From NCBI GenBank assembly GCA_018350325.1, contig JAEVLN010000020.1:275546-339545 (forward strand): a stretch of DNA of 64,000 nt. The letters run 5' to 3'. This DNA comes from Globodera rostochiensis. Lineage: Eukaryota; Nematoda; Chromadorea; Rhabditida; Heteroderidae. Under the pieces are notes generated by a model that did no database searches, was not told the origin of the DNA, and worked only from the letters and a program-made list of their open reading frames with translations. The position numbers and the translations under genes are program-made. This document shows positions 22,590 through 33,538 of this stretch, piece by piece; the first letter of the stretch is position 1, and every line of letters starts with the position of its first letter.

Positions 22590-23490
22590 AACGCACCCCA
22601 TCTAAAATCTGTTGTGTTTACTTTTTGCAACATTTTTTTTTGAAGAAATAGTGTGATAAAAAGAAAGAGTCAGACGGCAAGAATAATGAACATCAACGCA
22701 CCCCATCTAAAATTGTTTTAGTTTATTTGGAACATTTATTTTTGAAGAAATAGTGTGCTAAAAAGAGAGAGTCCGACGGTTAGAGTAATTTGGGCGTAAT
22801 GCACCCCATCTAAAAATTATAAAGTTTACTTTTTTAAACATTTTATTTTTTAAAGAAATAGTTTGCTAAAAAGAGAGAGTCAGACGGTTAGAGTAATTTG
22901 GTCATCAACGCACCCCATCTAATAATTTTTGAGTTACTTTTTGGGAAATTTATTTTTGAAGAAACAGTATACTAAAAAAAGAGAGTCAGACGGCGAGAGT
23001 GATTTAAACATCAACGCACCCCATCCCAAATTTTTTTTAGTTATTTTTTTGAACATTTTATTTTTTGATGAAATAGTGTGCTAAAAAGAGAGAGTCAGAC
23101 GGTTAGAGTAATTTGGTCATAAACGCACTCCATCTAATAATTTTTTAGTTACTTTTTTGAACATTTTATTTTTTGAAGAAATAGTGTGCTAAAAAGAGAG
23201 AGTTAGACGGTTAGAGTAATTTGTTCATCAACGCACCCCATCTAATAATTTTTTAGTTACTTTTTTGAACATTTTATTTTTTGATGAAATACTGTGCTAA
23301 AAAGAGAGAGTCTGACGGTTAGAGTAATTTGGTCATCAACGCACCCCATCTAATAATTTTTTAGTTACTTTTTCGAACATTTTATTTTTTGAAGAAATAG
23401 TGTGCCAAAAAGAGAGAGTCAGACGGTTAGAGTAATTTGCTCATCAACGCACCCCATCTAATAATTTTTTAGTTAGTTTTTTAAACATTT
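22590..23490 (+). repeat. Satellite array C, about eight units of ~108 bp
   Basis: The same unit as array A in the same orientation, with starts near 22643, 22745, 22853, 22966, 23069, 23177, 23283 and 23391. The upstream units are more divergent (lost bases, CAGACGGCAAG) and the 3' units nearly identical, the pattern of an array that homogenised at one end. Confidence 0.92.
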
Positions 23491-24252
23491 TTGTTGTTGG
23501 CGAGAAACGATTATCATTTTATGTTTCCATTCTAATATTCGCAATTATTCAATTAATTCCATTTCACTTTTTTTTAAAATTTGGGTCGCAAAAGTTGTGA
23601 AAACGCTATAATTTTTTTTAATATAAATTGTAACACCTGTGTTAAATTATTATATGGTTTTGGATTTTTAGCAACCTTTAATTTATAACATGTCTAAAAC
23701 TTTTTTTAGTTATGCGATTAAAATAGATAAATTTATAAAGTTAATCTTAGGTTTTATTTTATTAAAGCTCAAGTTTAATACTTGTTTTCGGCACCCGCTC
23801 CAAAATTCTTATTTTTTTACATTTATATTTTTAAAATTTTGTAAGTATTCAATTCTTTATTCTTTCAATAATTATTTTTTGAAATAATTTTAAAAGAAGG
23901 TATTCTAAATTGTTTTTTAGTTTTTTTTTGCAAAATTATATTTATTGTTTTTAAACTCGACTTTTCGTGGAATGCAGCTGAACCTTAACAATTTGGCATA
24001 GCAACACATTATCAAACAAAATAAGCTGCGATCGGTTTATATTTTTTACATATCATCAAACTATTAACATTATTTAAATGTGTTTATAAAAGTAAAAATG
24101 ATTATGTAAGCATTTTAATATACATTCTTAAGCATTGTTTACCTGCAAATTATAAGTTATTTGGGAATTAAATTTTTATGTAGCATAGTTTGGATATTCA
24201 CAAATATATTTATTTTTAGAAAATTTTAATTAATAAATGTTAATTATTTTAC
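23491..24252. other. T-rich stretch, no gene seen
   Basis: A 65-codon alternative-start frame at 23690-23887 is phenylalanine/lysine-rich as expected from base composition and was not called. GTAAGT at 23838 has no exon partner. Confidence 0.5.
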
Positions 24253-25194
24253 CAGGCCTGTGCACGGTTACCAATTTTCGTAACCGTAACCGCCCGTGCT
24301 CAAACACCCGTAACCGTTAACCGCCCGTAACCGCCCGTCCTCAAAATCTCATAACCGTTAACCGCCCGTCCTCAAAATCTCATAACCGTTAACCGCCCGC
24401 GGTTATCCGCGGTTAACCGCCTTATTTAAAAATCAATAAAGTTTTCCAGATTTCGAAAAATCAATTTTTCAAAATTAATTTTTTCCGATCGTGATGTGGC
24501 GTCTTTCTAAAATTAAATCAAAATTGATGTGTATTGAACTTAGCAAGTGATTTTTATCAGATTTTGTCAATGAATAAATTTTTAATCTCTTTCTAACACC
24601 TTCATGATTAAAATCTAACAAAGCGCGACCGAGCAGAGTGATTTTTTTCTGTGTTTTTTGCGCATTAGTTTCCTAAAGTATTTTAAGAAAAGGAGTGGAG
24701 GTTCGGCGGTGCCGATAGGCGGCGCCGCCGAAGAAAAAAAATCGAATATCTAACGCCTTATGCCGAGAAAATCGTCCGAATTTTAGGTAATTGAGTTCTA
24801 AAATGCTCTAATTATTTATGTAAATACTTAGAATTTTACTTTTTATATCTAAAATTTTTGGAAAAAGTTGAAAGAATAATAAAAAGAAAGGATATTAAAA
24901 TATAAATAAAAAATAAAATAATTACAGAGGAAGAGGCTAGAACCTAGACCAATAAAATCAGTCAAAGAGTTTTACCACTGAGCCACTGGGTAGATAACGC
25001 GACTTGGTGAAATGTGAATAAAAGTCAAACAAATTATAGAGGCAAATCGTCTCAATCCTTAGCAACAACGGATGCGACGGTTAACCGCGGTTTTAGTGGT
25101 CATAACCGTTAACCGACCGTAACCGCGGCCTTTTAAAATTCGATAACCGTTAACCGCGGGTAACCGCGGTTACGGGTAACCGTGCACAGGCCTG
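24253..25194. mobile_element. Second copy of the 1-kb hAT family (942 bp)
   Basis: The ends CAGGCCTGTGCACGGTTACC and the complementary GGTAACCGTGCACAGGCCTG show it belongs with the element at 5,864. The interior aligns by eye along its length, including the tRNA-like segment. The flanking 8-mers (TATTTTAC and GATATTAG) do not match well, so this copy is older or was rearranged. Confidence 0.85.
24934..24994 (-). ncRNA. tRNA-derived segment (better-preserved copy)
   Basis: On the minus strand CCCAGTGGCTCAGTGGTAAA matches an A-box/D-arm and TAGGTTCTAGCC about 40 nt later matches most of a B-box. Its presence at the same place in both hAT copies shows that it was part of the family before these copies dispersed. 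It may still bind TFIIIC, but no terminator or folding arms were seen. Confidence 0.5.
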
Positions 25195-25256
25195 GATATT
25201 AGTATCATTTTTAATTTTCTTCTATTTAACCTTTTATGTAATTTTTCACTAAAGAT

Positions 25257-25320
25257 GTTTATTAGTGGGTTGTTGAATTGTTTTGGTGTTAACTATTCTT
25301 CGGTGCTATTTTTTAACCTT
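25257..25320 (+). repeat. Dispersed repeat, inverted partner at 33961-34022
   Basis: GTTTATTAGTGGGTTGTTGA... and GGTGTTAACTATTCTTCGGT here match the reverse complement of 33961-34022 (ACACCAAAACAATTAAACAA, CCCACTAATAAACAC). About 62 bp are shared and the similarity fades beyond. Confidence 0.75.
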
Positions 25321-25585
25321 CTTTTATTTACTTTTATATTAAAATATGCTGTTAAGTTATTTTATTATGCTATACATTTTAGACTCAAGCAATTGGATTC
25401 ATTGAAGAGATAGACTCAAGCAATTGGCTTTATTGAAGTGATTTTAAATCTTCGTTTAATTTTTCCCATTTTAAAATATCCAATTCATTTTTTTCATTTA
25501 TTATTAATGTTAAACATTGCATATTATTATATTTTTTTTATCAAAAAATAATATTTAAAAAATCAAAATAATTACATATTTTAAG

Positions 25586-25831
25586 TTATATATAATATTT
25601 TGCTTCATTATTGCCCTCAACGCGGCAATACTCAAGGTTTGTGTAGGATGTGGTCGCAAATTTCTTCATTTCATCTTCGATGTCTCGAGACTTCAAGATC
25701 TCGGATCCCCAACGATTCTTTTTATCGGAATAGGCATTCTTGAATGGTAAATTTTTGCAATATAACCACTTTTTGATAAATGCTGTTTGTGTTGAATATA
25801 AATATATAAAATTTGACGTACTTGCTAACAT
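25586..25831 (-). CDS. Coding-like ORF (81 aa), possible last exon
   Basis: The minus-strand frame from ATG 25829-25831 to TAA 25586 has a clearly coding-like C-terminal 50 residues (K-K-N-R-W-G-S-E-I-L-K-S-R-D-I-E-D-E-M-K; then T-S-Y-T-N-L-E-Y-C-R-V-E-G-N-N-E). Its codons use all bases, unlike the flanks. The ATG-proximal part could be intron: a possible acceptor TTACCATTCAAG lies just before N-A-Y-S-D. It could be a host exon or a transposase fragment; no domain is recognised. Confidence 0.4.
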   Translation of the reverse strand: MLASTSNFIYLYSTQTAFIKKWLYCKNLPFKNAYSDKKNRWGSEILKSRDIEDEMKKFATTSYTNLEYCRVEGNNEAKYYI

Positions 25832-27270
25832 TAAATCAAATAATTAAAATGAATATAATTAGCGTTAATTATAATAAATTGTGTTGTTATGGCGTAATTG
25901 GTATGGTGTCACCACGCTTGGAGACTATTTAGATCAGCAATTATTCCTTATATTTACTTCTATCACATTAGAATTAAAATTAAATTTGAATAACACGATA
26001 CGTTACCTAATTTATTTTGGTAATAAAAATTTCTAGATTGACAACATTATTTATTTTCGTAATTAATCAATGATTTTATTTTGATTTTATAGACATTCTT
26101 CGTTTTTACGCAAAATAGATTATATAATGGATAAATGTGATTTTTTGATGGGCAAGTCAACATTTCTTTGTATTTTATTAGGGATGGTTTGTAAAATATT
26201 TTAACGTTTAATTTCCTTTAATTCTTGTTTTATAGTTTATGAGCAAATTTATAAATAGGTTTTTTTGGCATTTTTTTTTGTTTTAAAAATTATATTTTCT
26301 TGTTTTTAAGTATTGATTTATCAATTATATTTAAAATTTATAATATTTCATTTTTTAGCATTGTTTGTATACAATTTAAACTCGTTGGTTGCATCCAGCT
26401 TTCCTTGACGAATCATGAAATTATTTTAATCAAATAGATATATAGTTATTTTAATTTTATTTTTTTGATGTTTTTAATGGGGTTTTTTATAAGTATGATT
26501 AATTGATGCAGCAGTGCAATTGAAGCTTAGGTATGGGTCAGTGTTTGTTTTATTTATTTCATAAGCTAACTTTCTTTATCCATAGAAGAATCGCTTGCGG
26601 CAATGGGTTTTTTAAAATTCAATTATCGTTTTAAATACAAAAAAAAATTTAAGGCTTTATAAAACAGCTCTTTGGTTAAGGTATATTTATTAAGTCCGCA
26701 AACTTTTTTAAATTAATGCTTTTTATGCTCGCATAGAATCTCATATTTAAAAATGTTAGCCAGTAAACATTATATTTAATACAACTATGATTTTTAAAAA
26801 TATTCTAGTATTTTTTTTATATAAGTTGTCTCTTAATTTATGATTTACCAATTTACGATAGTTGTTTTATTGGTTATATAATTTTATTTTTTTTGCAGTA
26901 CATTTTAATATAGAATTGGTTTAGGTATTAAAATCAATTGTTCAATCGATTTATTTTAACTTATTAATATTAAAGTTTGCTTAACATATTTTATTAATTA
27001 TTGTTTAATAACTCAACTTTATTTGATAATCTTTTAAATAGCACAAAGTAAGTAGGCATTAAAAGTGTTTACCAATGTAATTTGTAAAGTTTAAAATATT
27101 ATAGGTTCATCAATCAAAAAATTGTTACTTCATTATATAAGCTTTATGAATAATCCAAGTGTCAATAAGTTTTTCAATATTATAATCCACTTCCTTAAAA
27201 CTCACGAAATGTTTACGTTTTTGTTGTCACCAAATTCTAAATGGAGATAAGTTCTTTCGCTTCTTTGAAG
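25832..27270. other. T-rich stretch, no gene seen
   Basis: Uniform AT-rich DNA. GTAAGT at 27047 and short ORFs have no partners. Confidence 0.5.
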
Positions 27271-27346
27271 CTTTGTCGTTTTGACGATGGCACTGATCAA
27301 GGCTGAGCCCGAGAGTTCTGGATCAATTTGTCATCCGGATGCTTAA
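27271..27346 (+). CDS. Candidate terminal exon, 24 codons
   Basis: The pyrimidine-rich TCTTTCGCTTCTTTGAAG ends at 27270. The exon then reads F-V-V-L-T-M-A-L-I-K-A-E-P-E-S-S-G-S-I-C and ends H-P-D-A with TAA at 27344. An overlapping ATG-led frame (27241) is open on both sides of a single in-frame TGA. The peptide is unrecognised; the splice reading is preferred. Confidence 0.3.
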
Positions 27347-27697
27347 AAGAAAAATAATAATTAAATTTAAATTTTAAATTTTTTAATAATTTTTGATAAT
27401 CATTTATATAATTAATAAATGTAAGTTTTTAATGCCATATTTTCGTAAGTAATTATTTTAAATTTTTCAAATAACTACATTATTATAAATATAAAGTATA
27501 TATAAAAGAAGTTTCAAATCTATTTTCTAATGCCCGCACAGCAAAAAGATTACAAGGTGTATACTTCATGGCTGTTAATTTAATTAAATATTTTTTATAC
27601 CTTTTGGGTTAAGACGATTGATTTTGTTTCTTGAATCATCAATTAAGATAGTTTTTATTCTCTGGTTTGTTCTGATCATATCTGCGAACTCATACCT

Positions 27698-27762
27698 CTT
27701 TCCACCTTATAAATATACAGTTTCGGTCAACGTATTCTTGCATTTCTCATGACGATCAAATC
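27698..27762 (+). repeat. Upstream block of a large duplication (partner 44227-44290)
   Basis: CTTTCCACCTTATAAATATA, CAGTTTCGGT and TTCTTGCATTTCTCATG are shared with 44227-44290. The block contains a TATA-like TTATAAATA. The longer duplicated segment (28861 and 44654) follows 1.1 kb and 0.4 kb downstream respectively, so the two loci share a common ancestor with unequal later insertions or deletions. Confidence 0.7.
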
Positions 27763-28860
27763 GAAATACCTATTAATATACAACTCATAAAGATTTTAAT
27801 TTTATTTGTTTTTTATTTTCTTTTTATTTTTTACGGATTTTGTGTATAAATAATTTAAAAAACCCAATTTTAATAAAAACCATCAAAATAAAAATAAAAT
27901 ATAATACAACGAGATAATTGTGGCGCCGTTGCCCGTGGAAAAAAGGAAAATTAAATCAATGATACATTAAAGATTGTAAGCCAGATCTTAATTTCACTTC
28001 AGGTTTTAAGATTCAATACCATAGCATATCTGTAACCAAATATTAAATGCGCGGATGTCTCAAGATCCTTTTAATTTCAAAAAAAATTTACAAAGAAAAA
28101 TTAAAAAAAATTTTTAAAAAATACATCTAAAAAGTTGGAACATTCATAAACATTCAAAATTTTATATAAATATACTTTGATAGTTTTTGGATCAGAATCT
28201 GTCTTGTGATTTATTGAGTTTTGGATTTAACAAAAAAAATTGTATCATAAATCAGCTTTTATGTTAAATTGCATTAATAATTTATATTAACTCTGAATTA
28301 TAGTATTGCTAATTGCTAACTACATTTCGTCTTTTATTGCTCGTTCTTTATAATTAAAAATTTTTATTTAGAAGTTGCGCATATTAACACTCCTTTTTTG
28401 TTTTTAACATATTTTATTCGAATTGTACAAATATAGTTACTAAATTGCGGCTGTGGTTGATTTTTACCTGTAGCCGCGTCTTTAATAGCTTCCAACTTCT
28501 TTTTATTCGGAATATAAAACGTTAATTAATTTATTCAATTATTCTTTAGTTAGTATAATTTAATATATCGATGATAACTTTGTTTATTTTTTGACACCAT
28601 TCTGTGCCTTTCAAGCTCGTGTTCCACGGAAACCCAAAAAAATACTTTTACTTGCTATTTATTTAATATATTTTGTTTTCGCTAAACTTTTCAATGCGTC
28701 AATTGGTAGAGAAGTATTAAGATTTCTCGTTATTTCGGTCATTTGATAGAATTTTATTTTATCAATCACTCTGACAGCAAGAATAATCTTCTGTTTAAAT
28801 GTAAAAGTTTAATCTATAAGTGTCTCGTCCTCAGGTTTTTTTATTAAATGAGGCGCTTCC
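27763..28860. other. AT-rich stretch with weak islets
   Basis: 27,905-27,960 (E-I-I-V-A-P-L-P-V-E-K-R-K) and 28,605-28,670 (P-F-K-L-V-F-H-G-N-P-K-K-Y) are short plus-strand frames ending in stops, without splice support. The rest is featureless. Confidence 0.35.
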
Positions 28861-29408
28861 GGAAGGCTTAAATTATTTGAAATTAAATGTTTAATTTTTT
28901 TGTTGCAAAAAAATTTATTTGTGTGCTAAAAATTGTTGATATATTGTATATTACGAAGATCTTTTATTACAATTTTTTGATTTCTTTAAAAAAGATTCAT
29001 TTGTAATTTTGGCCACGGCAATTTTTACAAATTGCTATATATTTTACTAATAATTGTTAAATAAGCTTATTAAAGCTTCGTAAAAATGATAGAAATTTAT
29101 TGAATTAGTATTGTTTGAGTTTTGATTTTCTATTTTATTAGTATTTAAGAACTCGATGTTAATTTTATTTTAACACATTTATAGTAACTCGGGCCATTTT
29201 GAATTTTGTAAAAGTTTGACATGTTGGTGAATTTTTGAATTAAAACTTTGCCTTTTGTTCCAATGTTTAAAAATGTATTATTTAAATGATACATTTTTAA
29301 TACACAGTTTATCTAATATAATGCAAAGCTTGTTATTTTTACCAGCAAACTTATTTTGATCAATTTATTTGATTGTTTTTTGACTACAATTAAATTTAGA
29401 TGAATATT
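28861..29408 (+). repeat. ~540-bp segment duplicated at 44654-45183
   Basis: Both begin GGAAGGCTTAAATTATTT and share ACGAAGATCTTTTATTACAA, TTTAAGAACTCGATGTTAA and AATGCAAAGCTTGTTATTTT, with scattered indels. Both copies are in the same orientation and lie in T-rich blocks. No coding frame is conserved. It could be an unrecognised interspersed repeat or a segmental duplication. Confidence 0.85.
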
Positions 29409-29690
29409 TATTTTAAATACTTTTCATTCTAATTTTTATTGGTATTAATATTATATAATTTATAATACTTCAGTTCAAAATAATAAATATTATTATAGTT
29501 TGTATTAATGTAAATTTCTAATTTTTTTAATTAGTATTTTAAAATTTCATGTTGTAAGTTTAACAAATTTGATTGGCCAACAGCATAATATAACTTGTAG
29601 TATTTAATTAGTTTAATTTATTGATAATATTTTTCAAATTTTTAAATTAAAGAAAACATGTTTTTGTATTTAATCATTTATAATTAGTTG

Positions 29691-29867
29691 TTAAACGTTT
29701 TTAAGAATTTTTATAAGATATGGATCCATGTAAATATCCTTGACAAGGTCTTTGGTGCACTGTAGGGTAACGCCCTTTGTAGAGTTGTAGTTGTATGGTT
29801 TTCCATTAGGGTGAGCTGTCTGCATGTGGACAGTCACAAGAAGTGGATTTTTTGTGTGTGAATATAT
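29691..29867 (-). CDS. Coding-like minus-strand exon candidate, 58 codons
   Basis: The frame is open on the minus strand to TAA at 29691. The balanced-composition part reads N-P-L-L-V-T-V-H-M-Q-T-A-H-P-N-G-K-P-Y-N and T-K-G-V-T-L-Q-C-T-K-D-L-V-K-D. An ATG lies at 29823-29825, and a possible acceptor (GACTGTCCACATGCAG) lies just inside. Both plus-strand alternatives are interrupted by stops, so strand is clearer than for most islets here. The protein is unrecognised. Confidence 0.38.
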   Translation of the reverse strand: MYSHTKNPLLVTVHMQTAHPNGKPYNYNSTKGVTLQCTKDLVKDIYMDPYLIKILKNV

Positions 29868-30100
29868 TTATTATATTAAGTAAAGTAGAGTTTATTATTT
29901 AGTGTAAAAATATTTCTTGTTTAGAGTTCCGTGTAACCACCAGCGTTTGTCGGTTCCTGTCCAATGGAAGCAAATTATTTGCGTATATATTTTATTTACA
30001 AAACACGTGCTTTGCTATCTAAGTAAGCGCTTAATTCAAATATATTAAACCAAAAATTTAAATACGTCTTAATAATAGTAATATAATTATATGTTATTAA

Positions 30101-30211
30101 ATTATTGACTTTTTATTATTGCACGGAAACGGGTGCCGTTGCGTCATGGTGGTTGATGTCAAAGCGGAAGCTAATAAGTGCAAAATTTTAATGGCCGTCC
30201 AGAAAATTTAA
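30101..30211 (+). CDS. Coding-like islet, 36 codons
   Basis: The frame runs to TAA at 30209 and contains an internal ATG (M-V-V-D-V-K-A-E-A-N-K-C-K-I-L-M-A-V-Q-K). It follows directly on intron-like T-rich DNA without a clear acceptor. Unrecognised. Confidence 0.22.
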   Translation: MIDFLLLHGNGCRCVMVVDVKAEANKCKILMAVQKI

Positions 30212-30342
30212 ATGATTTAAGTATTGAATAATTTAAAAAGACGAGGAGCATTGAGAATATGTATTTTGATTTATGATACACATACACTCAGTTTTGATTG
30301 TTTATCGATTAACATTTTAAAATATTTATTAAAAGCATGAAA

Positions 30343-30471
30343 TTACTTCAAAATTTGTCCAAGTTCGGGGGGTATACTTTTTGTTCGTACAGCTCTGCCG
30401 GGATCGAGCACGATAGTTGTTTGTTTTTTTAGTTCACTGTCTTTTATAGCTAATGTACATATTTTTAAGTG
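30343..30471 (-). CDS. Coding-like islet, 42 codons
   Basis: Minus strand, open to TAA 30343: I-K-D-S-E-L-K-K-Q-T-T-I-V-L-D-P-G-R-A-V then R-T-K-S-I-P-P-E-L-G-Q-I-L-K. TATAAAAGACAG just upstream is either an acceptor or a TATA-like word. Another frame on the same strand is also open over the 60-bp GC-rich core, which weakens the call. Confidence 0.25.
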   Translation of the reverse strand, partial: HLKICTLAIKDSELKKQTTIVLDPGRAVRTKSIPPELGQILK

Positions 30472-32290
30472 TTACTTATTTTAAAATATTTTAATATCAA
30501 GCACTTTTATTTTTTAGCCAATTTTAAATCTCAAAGTTATCTTATTACTAAATTTACAAAATTTTATTCTATGCGACATTATGGGTAATTAAAATATGAA
30601 ACTTTCAATAAATTTAGAAATTTTATATTAATAAATTTTTAGCTAATTTTGGTGGAATCATCGAAAAATATTATGTCAATACATACATTTAATAAAATCA
30701 TAAAGTGATGTGTCACTTTAGTTTTTCCATTGAAGCCACGGCTATGGATTTAGTGAAGTAATTATAATTTTGTGCATTGTTAATATCAAGTACTTTTGTG
30801 TGTTTTTTATGTGCATTTTATGCTGTAAATGTTTGCTACTTTTTTTATAATTTTTTTAGAGAATATTTACAAAACAGATATTCTTATTGTGTTTTTATGC
30901 CTTATTTTATTTTAATTAATAAATATTGAAAAATTAAATTTAACATTATTTTAAAACAAGAGTATTTTAACATTTTTTCATTTCATTTTGCATCAAGTAA
31001 AATCATAAGCTTGTTCAAGTATAAAATTAAAATCCAAAATAAAGGCAAATTAATAATAATTTGGGAAAATATTTTTAACATTAAACACGGTTTAAAGAAA
31101 ATTTCTTGATAATATTTAAAGAAGCAATTAAAAAATAACAAAACATGGCTTCGAAAAACTAAATATAAAATCCCAATTAAAATATTTTATAAAAATATGA
31201 CGTATGAGAATGAAGTTCTACACTATTATCAATTTAAAAGTTAAATAAGTTTTAAATCCGTTATTGCGAAACGAGCCATGACAGATTCATCAGAGAAAAG
31301 TTTTGCCCGTGTGCGTACCAGGCAACAAATTTTATAAAACAAAATATTATCTACATAAAACGCGGTATAATTTTTGATTTAAATTGTTTTTTTACAGATC
31401 ATATATGAATATTAATTATGCCACATATAAACATCCAATATTAATATTTTAACAATGAGCGTTTTTTACCAAGTAAGCTCATTTAAAAAAAATAAATTAA
31501 AAATTGTGCTTGTCGTAGCTCAATATGCTTAAATTAAATTTCGCAAAAATTAAAAAAATTTGAAAAAAATTAAATACTTACTTCATTTTTATATTTGTAA
31601 ATTATTTTTTTGCGCATTTGAGATTTGAGCAACTTTTTAGCCAATATCACCCAAATTTATAAAAACAAATAAATGAATTAATCAGTTAAAAATATTGTTA
31701 ACTAGTACATCTAAAAAAAATATAAAAACAAATCAAAGATATGATGTAGAAAACATGATGGTTTATTCTAATTCGTTTTATTATGCATTGTCTCAATGTT
31801 ATTTAAATAATAAAATTTAAAATTCTTATTTTTCAGGTTATATTGAAACTCAATTTATATAAAATTCTTTAACTTAACAACACAATTAAAAACACAGGAC
31901 CAATTCTAAATTTGACAAAAGCTAAAACATAAAATTAATAACTTAAATTCAAAAAGAAACTAGGCAAATATTATAATATGTTATTAAAATTTTGTAGCAA
32001 AATTTCACTAACACATATTAATAAATAAAAATAAGCATAAACTATGCCCAAACTCTTTAATTCATGTGTCGATAAAACCTCCAATTCACAGGATTATGAG
32101 GCAATCTAAATTTTCCAACTATTTAAAAAATATATACAATCGCCTGAACTGAAGGCGAAGCTTATAATGTATGTGTAGTTGGCATCATAAGCAATTAAAT
32201 GATAAATTAAATCAATAAATAAATTGGGTAAAAACTCATAATGTTAATAAATTAATAAATAAATGATAATTTGGCATCCCGACAGAAGTT
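30472..32290. other. AT-rich stretch, no gene seen
   Basis: The plus strand changes from T-rich to A-rich at about 31 kb. No ORF, repeat or islet could be supported. Confidence 0.55.
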
Positions 32291-32521
32291 TCAATAGATT
32301 TCGACAAGTATTTTATTCTTAACATTAAACCAGTGCTCAATGGCACGGCATTCAGCTTCATTTGGGTCGCATACTTTTGTCAAAAACTTAAAAAGTGTGG
32401 AAACGATTATTTTCAAAATTTTGCAATGCCAATGCACCGACTTTAACGTTTCAATTAAAATGTTTAAATGGTTTTGATGCAAATGGTCAGTTGACGTTTG
32501 AATTTCCGAAATAATTTCCAT
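32291..32521 (-). CDS. ORF (76 aa), probably transposon-derived
   Basis: An ATG at 32519-32521 in good context (AAAATGG) opens 76 codons rich in H, L, K and I, including S-V-H-W-H-C-K-I-L-K and C-D-P-N-E-A-E-C-R-A-I-E-H-W-F-N. It overlaps the end of an upstream ORF (32487-32627) in another frame, and both lie inside the transposon end at ~32.69-32.77 kb. A single frameshift could have split one protein. The family is not recognised. Confidence 0.4.
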   Translation of the reverse strand: MEIISEIQTSTDHLHQNHLNILIETLKSVHWHCKILKIIVSTLFKFLTKVCDPNEAECRAIEHWFNVKNKILVEIY

Positions 32522-32627
32522 TTTTTGGTTTGACTAATTTTTTAATTCCGGCATGTTTCCCACCAGAACGATATTGATTAATTGTGAAATAACTTTTTTT
32601 CGTTAAATTCTTCAACTTTTTCTCCAT
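32487..32627 (-). CDS. Upstream overlapping ORF (46 aa)
   Basis: ATG at 32625-32627; basic peptide M-E-K-K-L-K-N-L-T-K-K-S-Y-F-T-I-N-Q-Y-R continuing with S-G-G-K-H-A-G-I-K-K-L-V. It ends at TGA 32487, 34 bases inside the next ORF. This is the right place for the N-terminus of a transposase, but the match is not recognisable. Confidence 0.33.
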   Translation of the reverse strand: MEKKLKNLTKKSYFTINQYRSGGKHAGIKKLVKPKNGNYFGNSNVN

Positions 32628-32689
32628 TATCGAAAAAGTTCTAACTTTCCATCGGATACGAGTTTTTAGAGCCTTCCATTTGGCCTCAA

Positions 32690-32768
32690 ATCATTAGCCA
32701 TGAAACATTGGTTCGGGGGGGGGCATGCCCCTCTTGCCCCACCCCTGCATACGCGCCTGCCTAAAACC
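32690..32768 (-). mobile_element. Terminus of a DNA transposon
   Basis: On the minus strand the sequence CAGGCGCGTATGCAGGGGTG is followed by a G/C-rich tract with GGGGCATGCCCCCCC. Ends of the form CAGG(G)GCGTATGCAGGGG recur in invertebrate DNA transposons. The other end was not found, so the insertion is partial or the far end has decayed. The two ORFs downstream on this strand are probably its cargo. Confidence 0.5.
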
Positions 32769-33337
32769 CGTTAAAAATTACCGCATTTTTAAAATAATTC
32801 GAGGAAAATGGTCCAAAAATTCAATTTTTGGTGTCTATTTAAGGTTTTATATATTACTTAAATTTTTTTTGTTGATTATATAATATTGGATAATCAAATT
32901 ATTCTTATTTTATTTTTATTAGTTCAAAACAATTTATTTTTTTAGTATAGTTATAAAATAAATGTTTTTAAACAATATTTAATATTATCTTTCCCACATT
33001 GTTTCATTTTTCAACTTTCCTTTGAGTTTAAAACAAAATATTTTAAACTTTCAAAAGCTTCTAAAAAAATTTAGATTGATAGAAATGAGAATAAATTTAA
33101 ATTTGCGGTTTCACGTTATTCACGGAAGCTGATTCTTTTTTCAAATACTTTTGAATAATTTGAGTTCTCGGATTATCAAATCATACATCATTTTCAACAT
33201 GATTTTTAAAATTTTCTGGCTTAATTAATAAGTATACTATTTTTAAATCTCAAAGAAATTCTCGCTTTATTTTAGTCAACTGATCCTCGTCATAAAGATT
33301 ATTTTTAATTATTACACATAACGGCAAGTAGATAAGA

Positions 33338-33442
33338 ATGGCAGGAGTGCAAGCTTTTTTTATTATTGAGCATTTTGTTTTAGTCATGCATTTATTTTTT
33401 TTATTTTTCAGAAAGTTTAATAAAGATGAAAAACTCGTCTAA
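33338..33442 (+). CDS. ORF for a one-pass membrane micropeptide (34 aa)
   Basis: An ATG at 33338 opens M-A-G-V-Q-A-F-F-I-I-E-H-F-V-L-V, then H-L-F-F-L-F-F, then a charged tail R-K-F-N-K-D-E-K-L-V and TAA at 33440. The layout (short head, ~17-residue hydrophobic span, charged tail) is that of a membrane micropeptide. However, the same bases hold the polypyrimidine tract and AG of a strong splice acceptor (33411), so it cannot be both intron and ORF in one transcript. Confidence 0.25.
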   Translation: MAGVQAFFIIEHFVLVMHLFFLFFRKFNKDEKLV

Positions 33443-33481
33443 CATTTTAATGCGCATGGTTCACGCCTTTGAAGAAAACTT
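33412..33481 (+). CDS. Candidate exon with a perfect acceptor, ATG at 33426
   Basis: A long T-tract ending TTATTTTTCAG stops at 33411. The exon carries S-L-I-K then an ATG at 33426 (M-K-N-S-S-N-I-L-M-R-M-V-H-A-F-E-E-N). A GTATTG donor at 33482 would splice to the 24-nt exon at 33539 across a 57-nt intron; without it the frame stops at TGA 33495. The ATG may start the protein. Unrecognised. Confidence 0.35.
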
Positions 33482-33538
33482 GTATTGCCCTGTTTGACGG
33501 CTTTAATATGTAGCGGGCACTTGTTATTTTTCACACAG

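Noticed and set aside
23690..23887. 65-codon frame rich in F, K, L
   Set aside because: Composition is what T-rich DNA gives; starts and splice sites are not convincing.
27241..27356. ATG-led frame with a single in-frame TGA, as in a selenoprotein or readthrough gene
   Set aside because: No selenocysteine-insertion hairpin seen and a spliced reading in another frame explains the islet better.
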